A DNA stretch of 64,000 nt from PALSA-129 sp963842505 (GTDB lineage Bacteria > Acidobacteriota > Terriglobia > Bryobacterales > Bryobacteraceae). The translations under genes were made by a program, and so were the position numbers. The stretch lies in contig CAWJGZ010000004.1 in NCBI GenBank assembly GCA_963842505.1, positions 1,612,001-1,676,000 of the forward strand. Direction: 5' to 3'. The notes under the pieces are model-generated. The model saw only the letters and a program-made list of their open reading frames with translations. It was not told where the DNA came from and did not search any database. Every line of letters begins with the position of its first letter. Positions within the stretch are counted from its first letter, which is position 1. Of this stretch, positions 8,752-18,500 are shown in pieces.

Positions 8752-9285
8752 CTAGGCCGTCACCTTGAGCTTGTCGAGGAAATGGAACAGCGCCGCGCCC
8801 ACCAGCGCGTTCAGGAGTCCCACAACCAGCCAGTGCTGCCAGTCGAACGGCGGCAAGTGGCGCAGCAAGGCGCGCTCCATAATCCAGTAGAGGAACTGGT
8901 GAAGGATGTAAAAGAAGTACGCCAGCAAGAGCCGCAGGGCGAGGTTGTCGACGTCCAGCTTCATGCCGATGGAAGCTGCGAAATAACCCACCAGGGTGTT
9001 CACAATCCCGTACATTCCCAGCGGGTTCTTGGAGAGCGAATCCTGCGCCAGCCCCACCACCGAGCCCATCAGCAGCCCGCTCACCGGATTGCGCCGCATC
9101 ACCGCCAGATAAATCACCACCAGCAGCGGCATGTCCAGAAAACTCAGGAAACGAAAGAATAGCGGAACGTAAATCTGGAACAGCAGAGCGGCCAAAGGGA
9201 CGACCAGCATGACCCAGAATCGAAAACGCGACACCCGGCTTTCCCGCTCGCTGCTGAGCAGAATCCGCTCGCCGGAATAATTCAC
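8752..9285 (-). CDS. mreD: Rod shape-determining membrane protein MreD
   Basis: The 177-residue integral membrane protein has the hydrophobic profile of MreD, with about five membrane segments beginning at FWVMLVVPLAALLFQIYVPL. The conserved region NPVSGLLMGSVVGLAQDSLS followed by PLGMYGIVNTLVGY is typical of the family. MreD works with MreC to connect cytoplasmic MreB with the wall synthases. Its start overlaps the mreC stop by four bases. The stop codon touches repeat copy A, so the operon has been cut precisely after this gene. Confidence 0.9.
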   Translation of the reverse strand: MNYSGERILLSSERESRVSRFRFWVMLVVPLAALLFQIYVPLFFRFLSFLDMPLLVVIYLAVMRRNPVSGLLMGSVVGLAQDSLSKNPLGMYGIVNTLVGYFAASIGMKLDVDNLALRLLLAYFFYILHQFLYWIMERALLRHLPPFDWQHWLVVGLLNALVGAALFHFLDKLKVTA

Positions 9286-10412
9286 TGGCCGCCTCCAGGC
9301 CGCTTTTGCTCGGGCGCCGTACCCTTGGTGGCGGGCGCGGGCGCGGGCGCTTTGGCCGCGGGCGCCGTGCCGGCGGCCGGCAGTTTGGTGAAATCGGGCG
9401 GCATGGAATGCGGCGCGTCCTGTCCGAAAGTATGGCCCTGCGCGTCCCCGGAGGCCTTGTATGCGGCCTTCAACCGATCGGCTTCGGTTCCGGCTGCCGC
9501 GGCTTGCGCAGCCGGTGTGGCGACTTCCGTGTCTTTGGTGGTGGGCGGCGGCGGCGCGACGTACACCGGCTGGCTCCCAGGCGGCGTGTCGGGAATCTCC
9601 TGATGCACGGCGTCCAGCACGATGAGCACATCCTCCAGCCCGCGCGCCAGGCCGCTCGGCTCCAGCGTGATTTCCTTGAACGGCTGGCCCGGCTGCACCG
9701 ATTTCACCACCCCCACCGGAAAGCCCCTGGGAAACATGCGGTCGTCACCCGAAGTGTAGAACCAGTCGCCCGGCTCCACTTTATCTTCGAAAGCCACGTA
9801 GTCCACTTTGCAAAGATGCCCGTCGTATCCCTTGAGCGTGCCGTGCGCGTGGTTCTTCCCCGAAACCACGCCCGCCGCGAACTCCGGATCGGTTACCAGC
9901 AGCACCTGCGACGACGTGAGATAGGCCGCGGTCACTTTGCCCAGGATTCCATCGGGCGTCAGTACGCCCATGCCGCGCATCACGCCGGATACCGAACCGC
10001 GGTCCACAAAAACCATCGAGTTGGTTCCGAGGCCCATCATGATGACGCTGGCGGGAAGCGTTTTCGAGGGAATCTTGGCCTGGAACAACTGGAGGGCCTT
10101 GGCGCGATCCGCCGTGTCGAGCTGGTTCTTCAGAAAGACGATTTCCAGCTTTTGCCGGTCCACTTCCTGCTGCAACCGGCGATTGTCGGCATCGGCATCG
10201 TGCAGCCGGATGTAGTCGCGCACGAACCCGATGCTCCCGCCGCGCAACGCATCCGCCAGCTTGGCCAGCGGCGAAACCGCGGTCACGGTCCACAGACGGA
10301 TGAGGCGGACGTCCTGGTCGTTCTTCACCTGCAACGAAAGCAGCACCAGTTGCGCCAGAATCGTCAGCAACAGAACGGTGATGTTGCGGTACCGGTTGAG
10401 AAAGGATTCCAT
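9282..10412 (-). CDS. mreC: Rod shape-determining protein MreC
   Basis: The 376-residue protein has one N-terminal membrane anchor (NITVLLLTILAQLVLLSLQV), a coiled-coil helix (about 75-120, RRLQQEVDRQKLEIVFLKNQ) and the beta-rich periplasmic MreC domain (MGLGTNSMVFVDRGSVSGV, then GDWFYTSGDDRMFPRGFPVG). The final 100 residues are Pro/Ala/Thr-rich and unstructured, longer than in typical MreC. It scaffolds the elongasome in the periplasm. It sits 19 bases after mreB and overlaps mreD by four bases. Confidence 0.93.
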   Translation of the reverse strand: MESFLNRYRNITVLLLTILAQLVLLSLQVKNDQDVRLIRLWTVTAVSPLAKLADALRGGSIGFVRDYIRLHDADADNRRLQQEVDRQKLEIVFLKNQLDTADRAKALQLFQAKIPSKTLPASVIMMGLGTNSMVFVDRGSVSGVMRGMGVLTPDGILGKVTAAYLTSSQVLLVTDPEFAAGVVSGKNHAHGTLKGYDGHLCKVDYVAFEDKVEPGDWFYTSGDDRMFPRGFPVGVVKSVQPGQPFKEITLEPSGLARGLEDVLIVLDAVHQEIPDTPPGSQPVYVAPPPPTTKDTEVATPAAQAAAAGTEADRLKAAYKASGDAQGHTFGQDAPHSMPPDFTKLPAAGTAPAAKAPAPAPATKGTAPEQKRPGGGQ

Positions 10413-10431
10413 GACCCGGGCGCCCTTGCCC

Positions 10432-11457
10432 TTAGTCTATCGAAATCTTGCGCAGCAGTCGGAAATCGCTCAGCATGCGGCCGGTGCCCAGCACCACCGA
10501 CGCCAGCGGATCGTCGGCAATCGAAACCGGCAGCCCGGTCTCTTCGCGAATGCGCTTGTCGAGGTTCTTCAACAGGGCCCCGCCGCCGGTCAGTACAATG
10601 CCGCGATCGCTGATGTCGGCGCTCAACTCGGGCGGGGTACGCTCCAGCGCCACGCGGATGGCATTCACGATGGTAGCCACGCACTCCGAGAGCGCCTCGC
10701 GAATTTCGCTGTCGTCCACCGTGACGGTGCGCGGCACGCCCTCGATCAGGTTGCGCCCCCTGACTTCCGCGGTGATCGGCTTGTCGAGCGGATACGCCGA
10801 GCCGATTTCTATCTTGATGGCCTCCGCCGAGCGTTCGCCGATCAGCAGGTTGTATTTGCGCTTCAGATACTGCGTGATGGCCTCATCCATTTCGTTGCCG
10901 GCCACCCGCACCGAACGCGAATAAACGATTCCCGAAAGCGAGATTACCGCGACGTCCGTAGTGCCGCCTCCGATATCGACGACCATGTTGCCGGAAGGCT
11001 CGGTAATGGGCAACCCTGCGCCGATGGCCGCCACCATGGCCTGTTCCACCAGGTGCACTTCGCTGGCCTTGGCGCGATAGGCCGAATCCATGACCGCGCG
11101 CTTTTCCACCTGCGTGATTTCGCTGGGAACGCCAATCACAATGCGGGGGTGCACCAGCATTTTGCGCCCGTGCGCCTTGTGAATGAAGTAATTCAGCATG
11201 CGCTCGGTGACTTTGAAATCGGCGATGACGCCGTCCTTCATCGGCTTGATGGCCACGATGTTGCCGGGCGTGCGCCCCAGCATTTCCTTGGCTTCCTTGC
11301 CGACTGCTTCCACCTCGCCGGTGTTCTTATTGATGGCGACGATGGAGGGTTCGTTGACGACAATCCCCTTGCCCTTGGCGTACACCAGGGTGTTGGCCGT
11401 GCCGAGGTCAATGGCAAGGTCGGACGAGAATAAGCTGAAAAGGGAGCGTAGATTCAT
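10432..11457 (-). CDS. mreB: Rod shape-determining actin-like ATPase MreB
   Basis: The 341-residue protein has all MreB signatures: phosphate 1 loop SDLAIDLGTANTLVY, EAVGKEAKEMLGRTPGNI, phosphate 2 GNMVVDIGGGTTDVAVISL, and the adenosine motif GIVLTGGGALLKNLD. It forms membrane-bound filaments that direct lateral wall synthesis. It is the first gene of the mreBCD run. No clear ribosome binding site precedes the ATG at 11457; the 250-base region upstream holds the likely promoter and no gene that I can support. Confidence 0.97.
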   Translation of the reverse strand: MNLRSLFSLFSSDLAIDLGTANTLVYAKGKGIVVNEPSIVAINKNTGEVEAVGKEAKEMLGRTPGNIVAIKPMKDGVIADFKVTERMLNYFIHKAHGRKMLVHPRIVIGVPSEITQVEKRAVMDSAYRAKASEVHLVEQAMVAAIGAGLPITEPSGNMVVDIGGGTTDVAVISLSGIVYSRSVRVAGNEMDEAITQYLKRKYNLLIGERSAEAIKIEIGSAYPLDKPITAEVRGRNLIEGVPRTVTVDDSEIREALSECVATIVNAIRVALERTPPELSADISDRGIVLTGGGALLKNLDKRIREETGLPVSIADDPLASVVLGTGRMLSDFRLLRKISID

Positions 11458-11707
11458 TTAGTAATATTGATTCACTTACAGGAAAGGACGAGCTTCCGCT
11501 GCGTCCGGGTTGGCCCAATTGCATGTTAACACACCGACCAAAAACCGGAAACTGCTCGCGTGCTGCTTGCGCGCCGGTTGCCGGCTGGCAGCCGCTCTTT
11601 CGCCCCGTGCCGGTGCTCATTGATCCACGCTCTTCCTACGGTTCGGGGATTCAGATACGCATTCCGGCCCTCCGCTCCCTTACGGTCGCGGCTCCGTGCC
11701 TTACACA

Positions 11708-14700
11708 TTACTGCGTGCTGCCGCTCGTAATGTTCAGCGTCACGGCATTGGTGGGTACGCCACCCACGGTGACAATCACGGTCTGCGGTCCCAGCGGAGC
11801 GTTCGCCGGCACGGTGAAGTTGATCTGCATCACGCCCGCCATTCCGCTGGGCACTGCCGCAAATCCCGGCTTGAACTGCACACCGCCCAGCGTGAGCAAG
11901 ACCGATTGCCGGGGCGCCGGCAGTTTCGAAATGGCCGTACTGGATGACGGCGTCGCTCCCGTGGCCAGCGTCGGAGTCAAGTCGCCTTCACCCGTCGTAA
12001 ACGCCAGCAGCACCTGCCCCTGCTGCGCGCTTGTGGCGGGCCGCCCCTGAGCGTCCCACACGCCGTATAGTTGCGGCGCGACGGCCGAGATCTGCAGCGG
12101 AAAGTAAGCGATCTGCCCGTTGTTGTTGACCGCCAACTCCGCCGGGCCGGAGCCGGTTTCATACGGGATCTGGATGTCCAATTGGCCGGGTGAGACATAG
12201 TAAAATGGCGCGTTATTTCCGTTCACCGTGGCCGTCACGCCGAGTTGCGAAAGCGGCAGCGGCAGACGGGATGCGACCAACGTCCCGGGCGCCAGGTTCG
12301 TGCCGAACACCGCCGCCTGCATGCCGGGAGCGAAGACCGTGGCAAACGATGCGTTGTTGGCCACTCCCCCGATTCGCGTGCGCGACGATGGCAAAACCGC
12401 GAATGTCACCGGCACCACCATGTATTGCGGGATGACGCCGGCCGATTGAATGGAAACGGAGGCCGTGTACACGCCCGGCGACAGGCCAGCGCCGCTAGCG
12501 GTGAGGAGCAATTGCTGAGGCGCGTCCCCGCCGGTAAAGTCGTAGACCGCGAGGCTCAACCAGTTTGTGGTCGTCGAGCTTGGCGTCACCGCCGCTGACC
12601 ATTGGGGCGTTGCTCCGCCAAAGTCCAGTGCCAGGCTTGCCGTGGCGCTGTGCTGCGCATCGGCCACCTGCATGGTGACACTGGCCGGCGAAACCGTGAA
12701 CGCCGTTGGACTCGCGGCCGCTGCTCCCAGCGTGTCCGTCAGCGAGGCTGTTACCGTTATACCGGTTTCCAAACTCAATGCCGTCACGGTCAGCGTCTGG
12801 CTTGCCGGAGCAGTGGCGCTCGCCCAACACACCGTCCCACGCAGCGCTCCCCATGCAGCCAGGCGCGTGGTCCCGAATATCTGCTGGATCTGCGCGCTAA
12901 GATCCGAAGTCCCCGCCGTAGTGGCCGCCGTAAGTTTGGTGAGCTGCATCGGAAAACCAGCCTGCTCATTCACCACCAGTTGCGCCGCCCACTGGCAGGA
13001 CGCCGCGGCTTGCGCATTCTGCTCCACGTTGGTTGGAGTGGACGAAACCGCGATCGCAGGGTAGAACAACTGCCCGGCCGCGGGGCCCAGGAATGGCACC
13101 GTGATCTGCTGGCTCCAGGTCGCGCCGCCCGAATCGACGCCACCGAACAGCATGATGTCGTTCCACGGCACGGACGATGTCGGACCATCCGTGAGCGAGG
13201 CCGAAATCGTGCCGCCACCCCGTATTGTGACCCCGCTTGCTCCCCCGCCGAAGAAAGATCCGATCGACTTGCTGTAATCCGTTCCGTTCACCTTGAGCGT
13301 CGTCAATGTGGTCGCCGTGCCGCCTAGATTTTGCAGCGTCAGCAGGAACGGCCACGAGGTGGGCGATTCCTGATATACCGGGTTCGGATAGACACTCGGC
13401 ACCACCAGCGATCCCACGGCCGGCACATTCACCCGCACCGTCACCGTCCCCGAGGAGCCATCGTACACGCCATCACCCGCATACATGGCGACCACAATGC
13501 CGGTATCCGCCGCCAGGGTAACTTCCGGAATCGACAGCGTGGCCGTGGCCACCGAACCCACAGCCGTTAGCGGCGCGGCGCCGAGCGCCGCCTGGTCCTC
13601 AATAAACGTCACCGTGCCCGTCGGCGCCACTTTGCCTCCGCCCGACACTGTCGCTGTCAGCGTCACCGTGCTGCTCAGATCGGCCGGCGTCGGGCTGGCC
13701 GCCAGACTGGTGGTGCTGACCATGCCGTTGTTCCATTCCGTGACCAGGTTGTTTACGTTCACCGAGCCCAGGCCGGTCGCCAGATCGTACCCCGAACCGG
13801 CGCTGTATCCCAGCAGCCCATTCACGCATTGCGGGCTGCCCTGCAGGCACGGCACTTTGTTATCGCCCACGGTGATGTCATGAAAAACGTCCGTGGTGGA
13901 TTGCGCCAGGCGGTACAACTGCGGATTGATGTTGCCGAGTCCCGGTTGGGCGATGACGCCCTTCGACATCAGGTATTGGTTGAGCAGCGCCACCACGCCG
14001 GCAAACTCGGGCGCGGCCACGGACGTGCCGCCGTAGATGTAAACGGCGCCGCTGGTTTCCACCTCATAGCCATCGTGGTTGGCCGAAGAGGCCAGCGATA
14101 CGTCCGGAACGTCGCGCGCATTGTCGGCGGGAACGCCCGGCCCCGTCTGCCAGGTGGGCTTGGCATATATCAGGCTCGCGCCGCCGCCGGTAGCCACCAG
14201 GGCGTTGTCAGCCAGCGAATCGTTCCAGGCCACTTCCGGAATGTACGAAAGCGCGGACGAAGACGTCTTGATGTTATTGCTGGCCGCCCAATAAGTCCCC
14301 GAACCTTCGTTGAAGGTAGTCCCGCCCGCCGCGGTGATTTCCGGAAGGTCCGCCGGAAAAGTCACCGTGGCCCCTTTCGAGGCTTGCGGAATCACGTTAT
14401 CGTAATCGCACGTGGCCGCTCCCTGGTCCCCCGACGACGCCACCCAGGTGATGCCCTCCGCATTGGCCTGTTGCGCCACCGCGCGGTATGCCGGCGTGGT
14501 GTCCGATTCGCAGCCGCCATAGCTCATGGTCATCACCTTCGCGGTGATCTGGTCCACGGCGTATTGCGCCGAGGTGAACACATTACTCGAGTACACGTAA
14601 ATGATGGTGGCGTTGCGGGCCACTGCGCCGGACCACTCGATATCGATGTCCGCCTCCGGCAGATCGTTGTTACTGATCCCCGGGTCCCTGCCATAGAGCA

Positions 14701-15535
14701 CGATCTGCGGCGCATTCGCCGAAAGGCCGAAAAGGCTGCGAAAAGCCAGGATGTCCGACGTATTGACGGCAGTCTGCCCCAGGACCGCGATGGTCTGGCC
14801 GGAGCCGTCGATGGGCGCGCTCGCTCCGTATAGCGGCGCGATGTCGTAAATGGTTGCGATGTCGTCCGGAGCGAGGTAATGGTTGCCGCTGCTAGTGGTT
14901 AAACCGGGCGCCGCACCGGTGAGTGCCGGCCCCTTGACGTAAGCCGGATGGGGATGGAAATCGTTGAGTCCCGCGAAGCCCGCAATTACTTCTTCGAAAG
15001 CCGCCGGAAGGGAGGGATCGGTCGAGTTGGCGAAGTGCATCTCATTTCTTACGGCGTATTGCCGGAACTCGGTGTGCAGGGCGCGTCCTACCGTCTCCGC
15101 CGTGCCGCTGAACGTAATCCAGTGCCGCCCGCGCGCTACATCGTGCACTTGCAGGCCCTGCGATCGCAGCCATTCCACCAGCTTGCCCGTGTCATTGTCG
15201 CTCAATCCAAATCGCGCGCCGAATTGTTCCGGAGTCAGCCACCGGTGATAATTCGGCGACGAGACCGTCTGCTGCTCCGCCAGGAATTCTTCCAGACCGC
15301 CGGCCGGTTTCAGCAGGACGGTGGCATAGCTGATTTCCATGGTGGGATCCGCCGGTCCCCGATCGAATTGCGGCTGGGCCAGCGGATGCGTCTGCCCTTT
15401 CACCGTCACCGTCCGGCCGGGGTCCACGGGTTTGACGATACGATCGGCTGCCAAGGCGCTCAGGCAGGTCAACGCCGCGAGAAAGGCTATCTTATAATTG
15501 CGCTGCTCCGTAAGAAGAGGCATAAAACATGCCAT
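11708..15535 (-). CDS. Secreted S53 peptidase with Ig-like repeats and Solibacter-type C-terminal domain
   Basis: The 1275-residue protein has a signal peptide (about 12-30), a pro-kumamolisin activation domain (about 60-200), and the S53 catalytic domain with Glu294 and Asp298 (PEADIDIEW), Asp370 (SSGDQGA) and Ser505 (GGTSVAAP). After about residue 620 come bacterial Ig-like beta domains (SSTVTLTATVSGGG, VTMQVADAQHSATASLALDF). From about 1045 to the end lies the module known as the Solibacter uncharacterised C-terminal domain (IGGVANNASFATVFAPG, YYVSPGQLDIQIPYE, PLGPQTVIVTVGGV). It is expected to be an extracellular acid protease, perhaps held at the cell surface. A second ATG at 15523 is also a reasonable start. 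It is a much larger relative of the peptidase at 6636-7964. Confidence 0.88.
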   Translation of the reverse strand: MACFMPLLTEQRNYKIAFLAALTCLSALAADRIVKPVDPGRTVTVKGQTHPLAQPQFDRGPADPTMEISYATVLLKPAGGLEEFLAEQQTVSSPNYHRWLTPEQFGARFGLSDNDTGKLVEWLRSQGLQVHDVARGRHWITFSGTAETVGRALHTEFRQYAVRNEMHFANSTDPSLPAAFEEVIAGFAGLNDFHPHPAYVKGPALTGAAPGLTTSSGNHYLAPDDIATIYDIAPLYGASAPIDGSGQTIAVLGQTAVNTSDILAFRSLFGLSANAPQIVLYGRDPGISNNDLPEADIDIEWSGAVARNATIIYVYSSNVFTSAQYAVDQITAKVMTMSYGGCESDTTPAYRAVAQQANAEGITWVASSGDQGAATCDYDNVIPQASKGATVTFPADLPEITAAGGTTFNEGSGTYWAASNNIKTSSSALSYIPEVAWNDSLADNALVATGGGASLIYAKPTWQTGPGVPADNARDVPDVSLASSANHDGYEVETSGAVYIYGGTSVAAPEFAGVVALLNQYLMSKGVIAQPGLGNINPQLYRLAQSTTDVFHDITVGDNKVPCLQGSPQCVNGLLGYSAGSGYDLATGLGSVNVNNLVTEWNNGMVSTTSLAASPTPADLSSTVTLTATVSGGGKVAPTGTVTFIEDQAALGAAPLTAVGSVATATLSIPEVTLAADTGIVVAMYAGDGVYDGSSGTVTVRVNVPAVGSLVVPSVYPNPVYQESPTSWPFLLTLQNLGGTATTLTTLKVNGTDYSKSIGSFFGGGASGVTIRGGGTISASLTDGPTSSVPWNDIMLFGGVDSGGATWSQQITVPFLGPAAGQLFYPAIAVSSTPTNVEQNAQAAASCQWAAQLVVNEQAGFPMQLTKLTAATTAGTSDLSAQIQQIFGTTRLAAWGALRGTVCWASATAPASQTLTVTALSLETGITVTASLTDTLGAAAASPTAFTVSPASVTMQVADAQHSATASLALDFGGATPQWSAAVTPSSTTTNWLSLAVYDFTGGDAPQQLLLTASGAGLSPGVYTASVSIQSAGVIPQYMVVPVTFAVLPSSRTRIGGVANNASFATVFAPGMQAAVFGTNLAPGTLVASRLPLPLSQLGVTATVNGNNAPFYYVSPGQLDIQIPYETGSGPAELAVNNNGQIAYFPLQISAVAPQLYGVWDAQGRPATSAQQGQVLLAFTTGEGDLTPTLATGATPSSSTAISKLPAPRQSVLLTLGGVQFKPGFAAVPSGMAGVMQINFTVPANAPLGPQTVIVTVGGVPTNAVTLNITSGSTQ

Positions 15536-15583
15536 TCTAGCGCGGCTTGAGGAGTTGGCAGGCGAGAGCGCCTGCCCGCCTGG

Positions 15584-18500
15584 CTATTCGGCCTCGGCCG
15601 CCGTGAAGTACGCGCAATCCGGATGGTGGAATACCAGCGCGCTGACGCTGGCTTCGGGCTCCATCATCATACCCTCGGTGAGTTGTACGCCAGCCTCCTC
15701 CGGACGCAGCAGTTGGAAAAGCCCCTGCTGATCGTCCAGGTTGGGACAGGCCGGATAGCCGAAGCTGTAGCGCTTGCCGCGGTATTTCGAGGTGAACCGG
15801 TCGTGCATGGTGAGCGTGGGCGGATCGGGAAAGCCCCAATCCTCGCGGATCCGCCGGTGCAGCCACTCCGCGGCTCCTTCGGCGGTTTCGATGGCCAGCG
15901 CCTGGATGGCGTGCGCCTTGAAAAACTCGCCGGCTCTCTTCCACTCTTCCGACCGCTGGCGCACGCACGCACCCGCCGTCACGACAAACAGGGCGAGGTG
16001 ATCGCGGCGGCCTTCCTCCGCCTCCAGGATGTAATCGCTCAAACACAAGCCGTCTTCGCGCGGCTGCCGCCCGAAGAGAAACGTGTGGATGGGCCGGTCG
16101 CCAGCGGGGGCAAACAGGTGGATGCTGTTGCCGTCGCGCTCGGCCTCGAAAAACTGCCACACCGCCTTCACTTTCATGAAATGGAACGCGGCTTTCTTGA
16201 CCTCTTCCATGTTGTGGAACAGTTCCAGGGCTTTTGGCTCGTGCTCCACCAGCGCCTTCTCGAAATTTCCTTTGTAGCCAAGATGGCGGCCGAAAAGCAT
16301 ATACGGATTGATGTAACTCCAGACCTCCGCCAGGTGAGGAACGTCGCGGAGCTTGCGCTCCAGATAGGGCGCCGCGGGAATGGGAATATCCGTCCGCACC
16401 TTGGAACTGCGCCGCGTGCCCGCGGGCGCCGCCGCTCCGTCCGCCGGCGGCTCGGCGGCCGCGTCCACAACCGCCTTGTGCGCTTCCAGCACGGCCGCGC
16501 GCGCCGCCGGATCCACGATGCGGTTCATCAGGCTCAGGCCGGTCATGGCGTCTTTGGCGTAACAGACGGCTTCGCCATAGGCAGGAGCAATCTTGGCGCG
16601 CGTGAACTTTTCGGAAAGCGCGGCGCCGCCCACCAGCAGCGGCGCCGTGATCCCCGCCGTCTTCAGATCGGTCGCGGTGATCACCATCTGCTGCGTGCTT
16701 TTTACCAGCAGCCCGGAAAGCCCGATGGCGTCCGGCTGGTGTTCCTGGCAGGCGCGGATCAGCGTTTCCGGTGGCACCTTGATGCCCAGGTTCACCACCT
16801 TGTAACCGTTGTTCGAGAGGATGATCTCCACCAGGTTCTTGCCGATATCGTGAACGTCGCCTTTGACCGTGGCCAGCACCACCTTGCCGCGCGCCGCTGT
16901 ATCGGCCTTCACCATGAACTGTTCCAGGTGGCTCACCGCCGCTTTCATGGCTTCGGCCGACTGCAACACTTCCGCCACAATCAGCTCGTTGTTGTTGAAC
17001 AGCCGGCCCACTTCCGCCATGCCGGCCATGAGCGGCCCGTTGATGATCTCGAGCGGCGCGGTTCCCTCCGCGCGCTTCTTCTCCAGATCGGGGATCAATC
17101 CGTCCCTGGTGCCCTCGATGATGTAGTTAGCGAGGCGTTGGTCAAGCGGCAGATCTTTCGCCCGTTGCTTCACGCGCGCGCCGGTTTTGCGGAAATACTC
17201 GGTGATGGCCGCAATGTGCCACTGGTTGAGGGCGGCTTTCTGCCCGGCGGTCTGCTCCCGCCAGTCTTCCGGCGCGGTGCGCAGCGATTCGTCGGCGGCA
17301 TCCACCGCCGGCCAGTTGAAGAGCAGGCTCTCCGCCAGCCGGCGCTCGTGTTCGGGAATCGAAGCGAAGCGTTCCAGCTTTTCGGCATTGACAATCGCCA
17401 GGTCCAGGCCCGCCTTGGTGCAGTAATACAGGAAGACCGAGTTCACGACCTCGCGCGCCGCGGCCGGCAGCCCGAAGGAGATGTTCGATATACCCAGCAC
17501 GGTCTTGGAGTAGGCCAGCTTTTCCTTGATCAGCCGGATGCCTTCGATGGTTTCCACCGCCGCGCCGATATAGTTGACGTCACCGGTGGCGCACGGGAAA
17601 ACCAGCGGGTCGAAGATCAGGTCCTCGGCGGGGATGCCGTATTTTTCCGTCAGCAGCCGATACGACCGCTCCGCCACCGCCAGCTTGCGCTCCCGCGTGA
17701 AGGCCTGCGCCTGCAGCTTGTCTTCGTCGATCGAACCCACCACCAGCGCCGCGCCATAGCGCTTGGCAAGCGGGCAGACACGCTCGAATTTCTCTTCGCC
17801 GTCCTCCAGGTTGATGGAGTTGATGATGCTCTTTCCCTGGCACCACGTGAGGACCCGCTCGATGGCCCGCGGATCGGTAGTGTCGATCATGACCGGCACT
17901 TTGATCTTGCGGATCAGGCGGTCGTAGAAGGGATCGATATCGGCCAGTTCGTCGCGATCGGCCGATTGCAAGCAGACGTCCACAATGTGCGCGCCATTCT
18001 TCACCTGCCGCCGGGCGATCTCACTGGCTTCTTCCCATTTCTCTTCCGCCACCAGATTCTTGAACAGCCGCGAACCGATCACGTTGGTTCGCTCGCCCAC
18101 AATCAGCGGCCGGGCGCTCTCTTCGGCTTCCACCAGTTCGATGCCGGAGTAATAGGCGCGGTGCGCGCGGCCCGGAATGGCGCGGGGCCGCTTGCCTTCG
18201 GCCATCCGCGCGATGGCGCGGATGTGCGCGTCGGTGGTGCCGCAACATCCCCCCACGATGTTCAACCACCCGTTCTCCAGGAAGCGTTCCAGTTGCGCCG
18301 CCATGGAGGCCGGCGTCTCCAGGTACTTGCCCTCCTCGTTCGGCAGGCCGGCGTTTGGATAGCACGAAACCCGCACCGGCGCCATGTCGCTGATGGTGCG
18401 GAGGTGGTCCGTCATGAACTCCGGCCCGGTGCCGCAGTTGAGGCCAATGGAAAGCAGATCGGCATGCAGCACGGAAACGCAGAAAGCATCGGCTGTCTGG

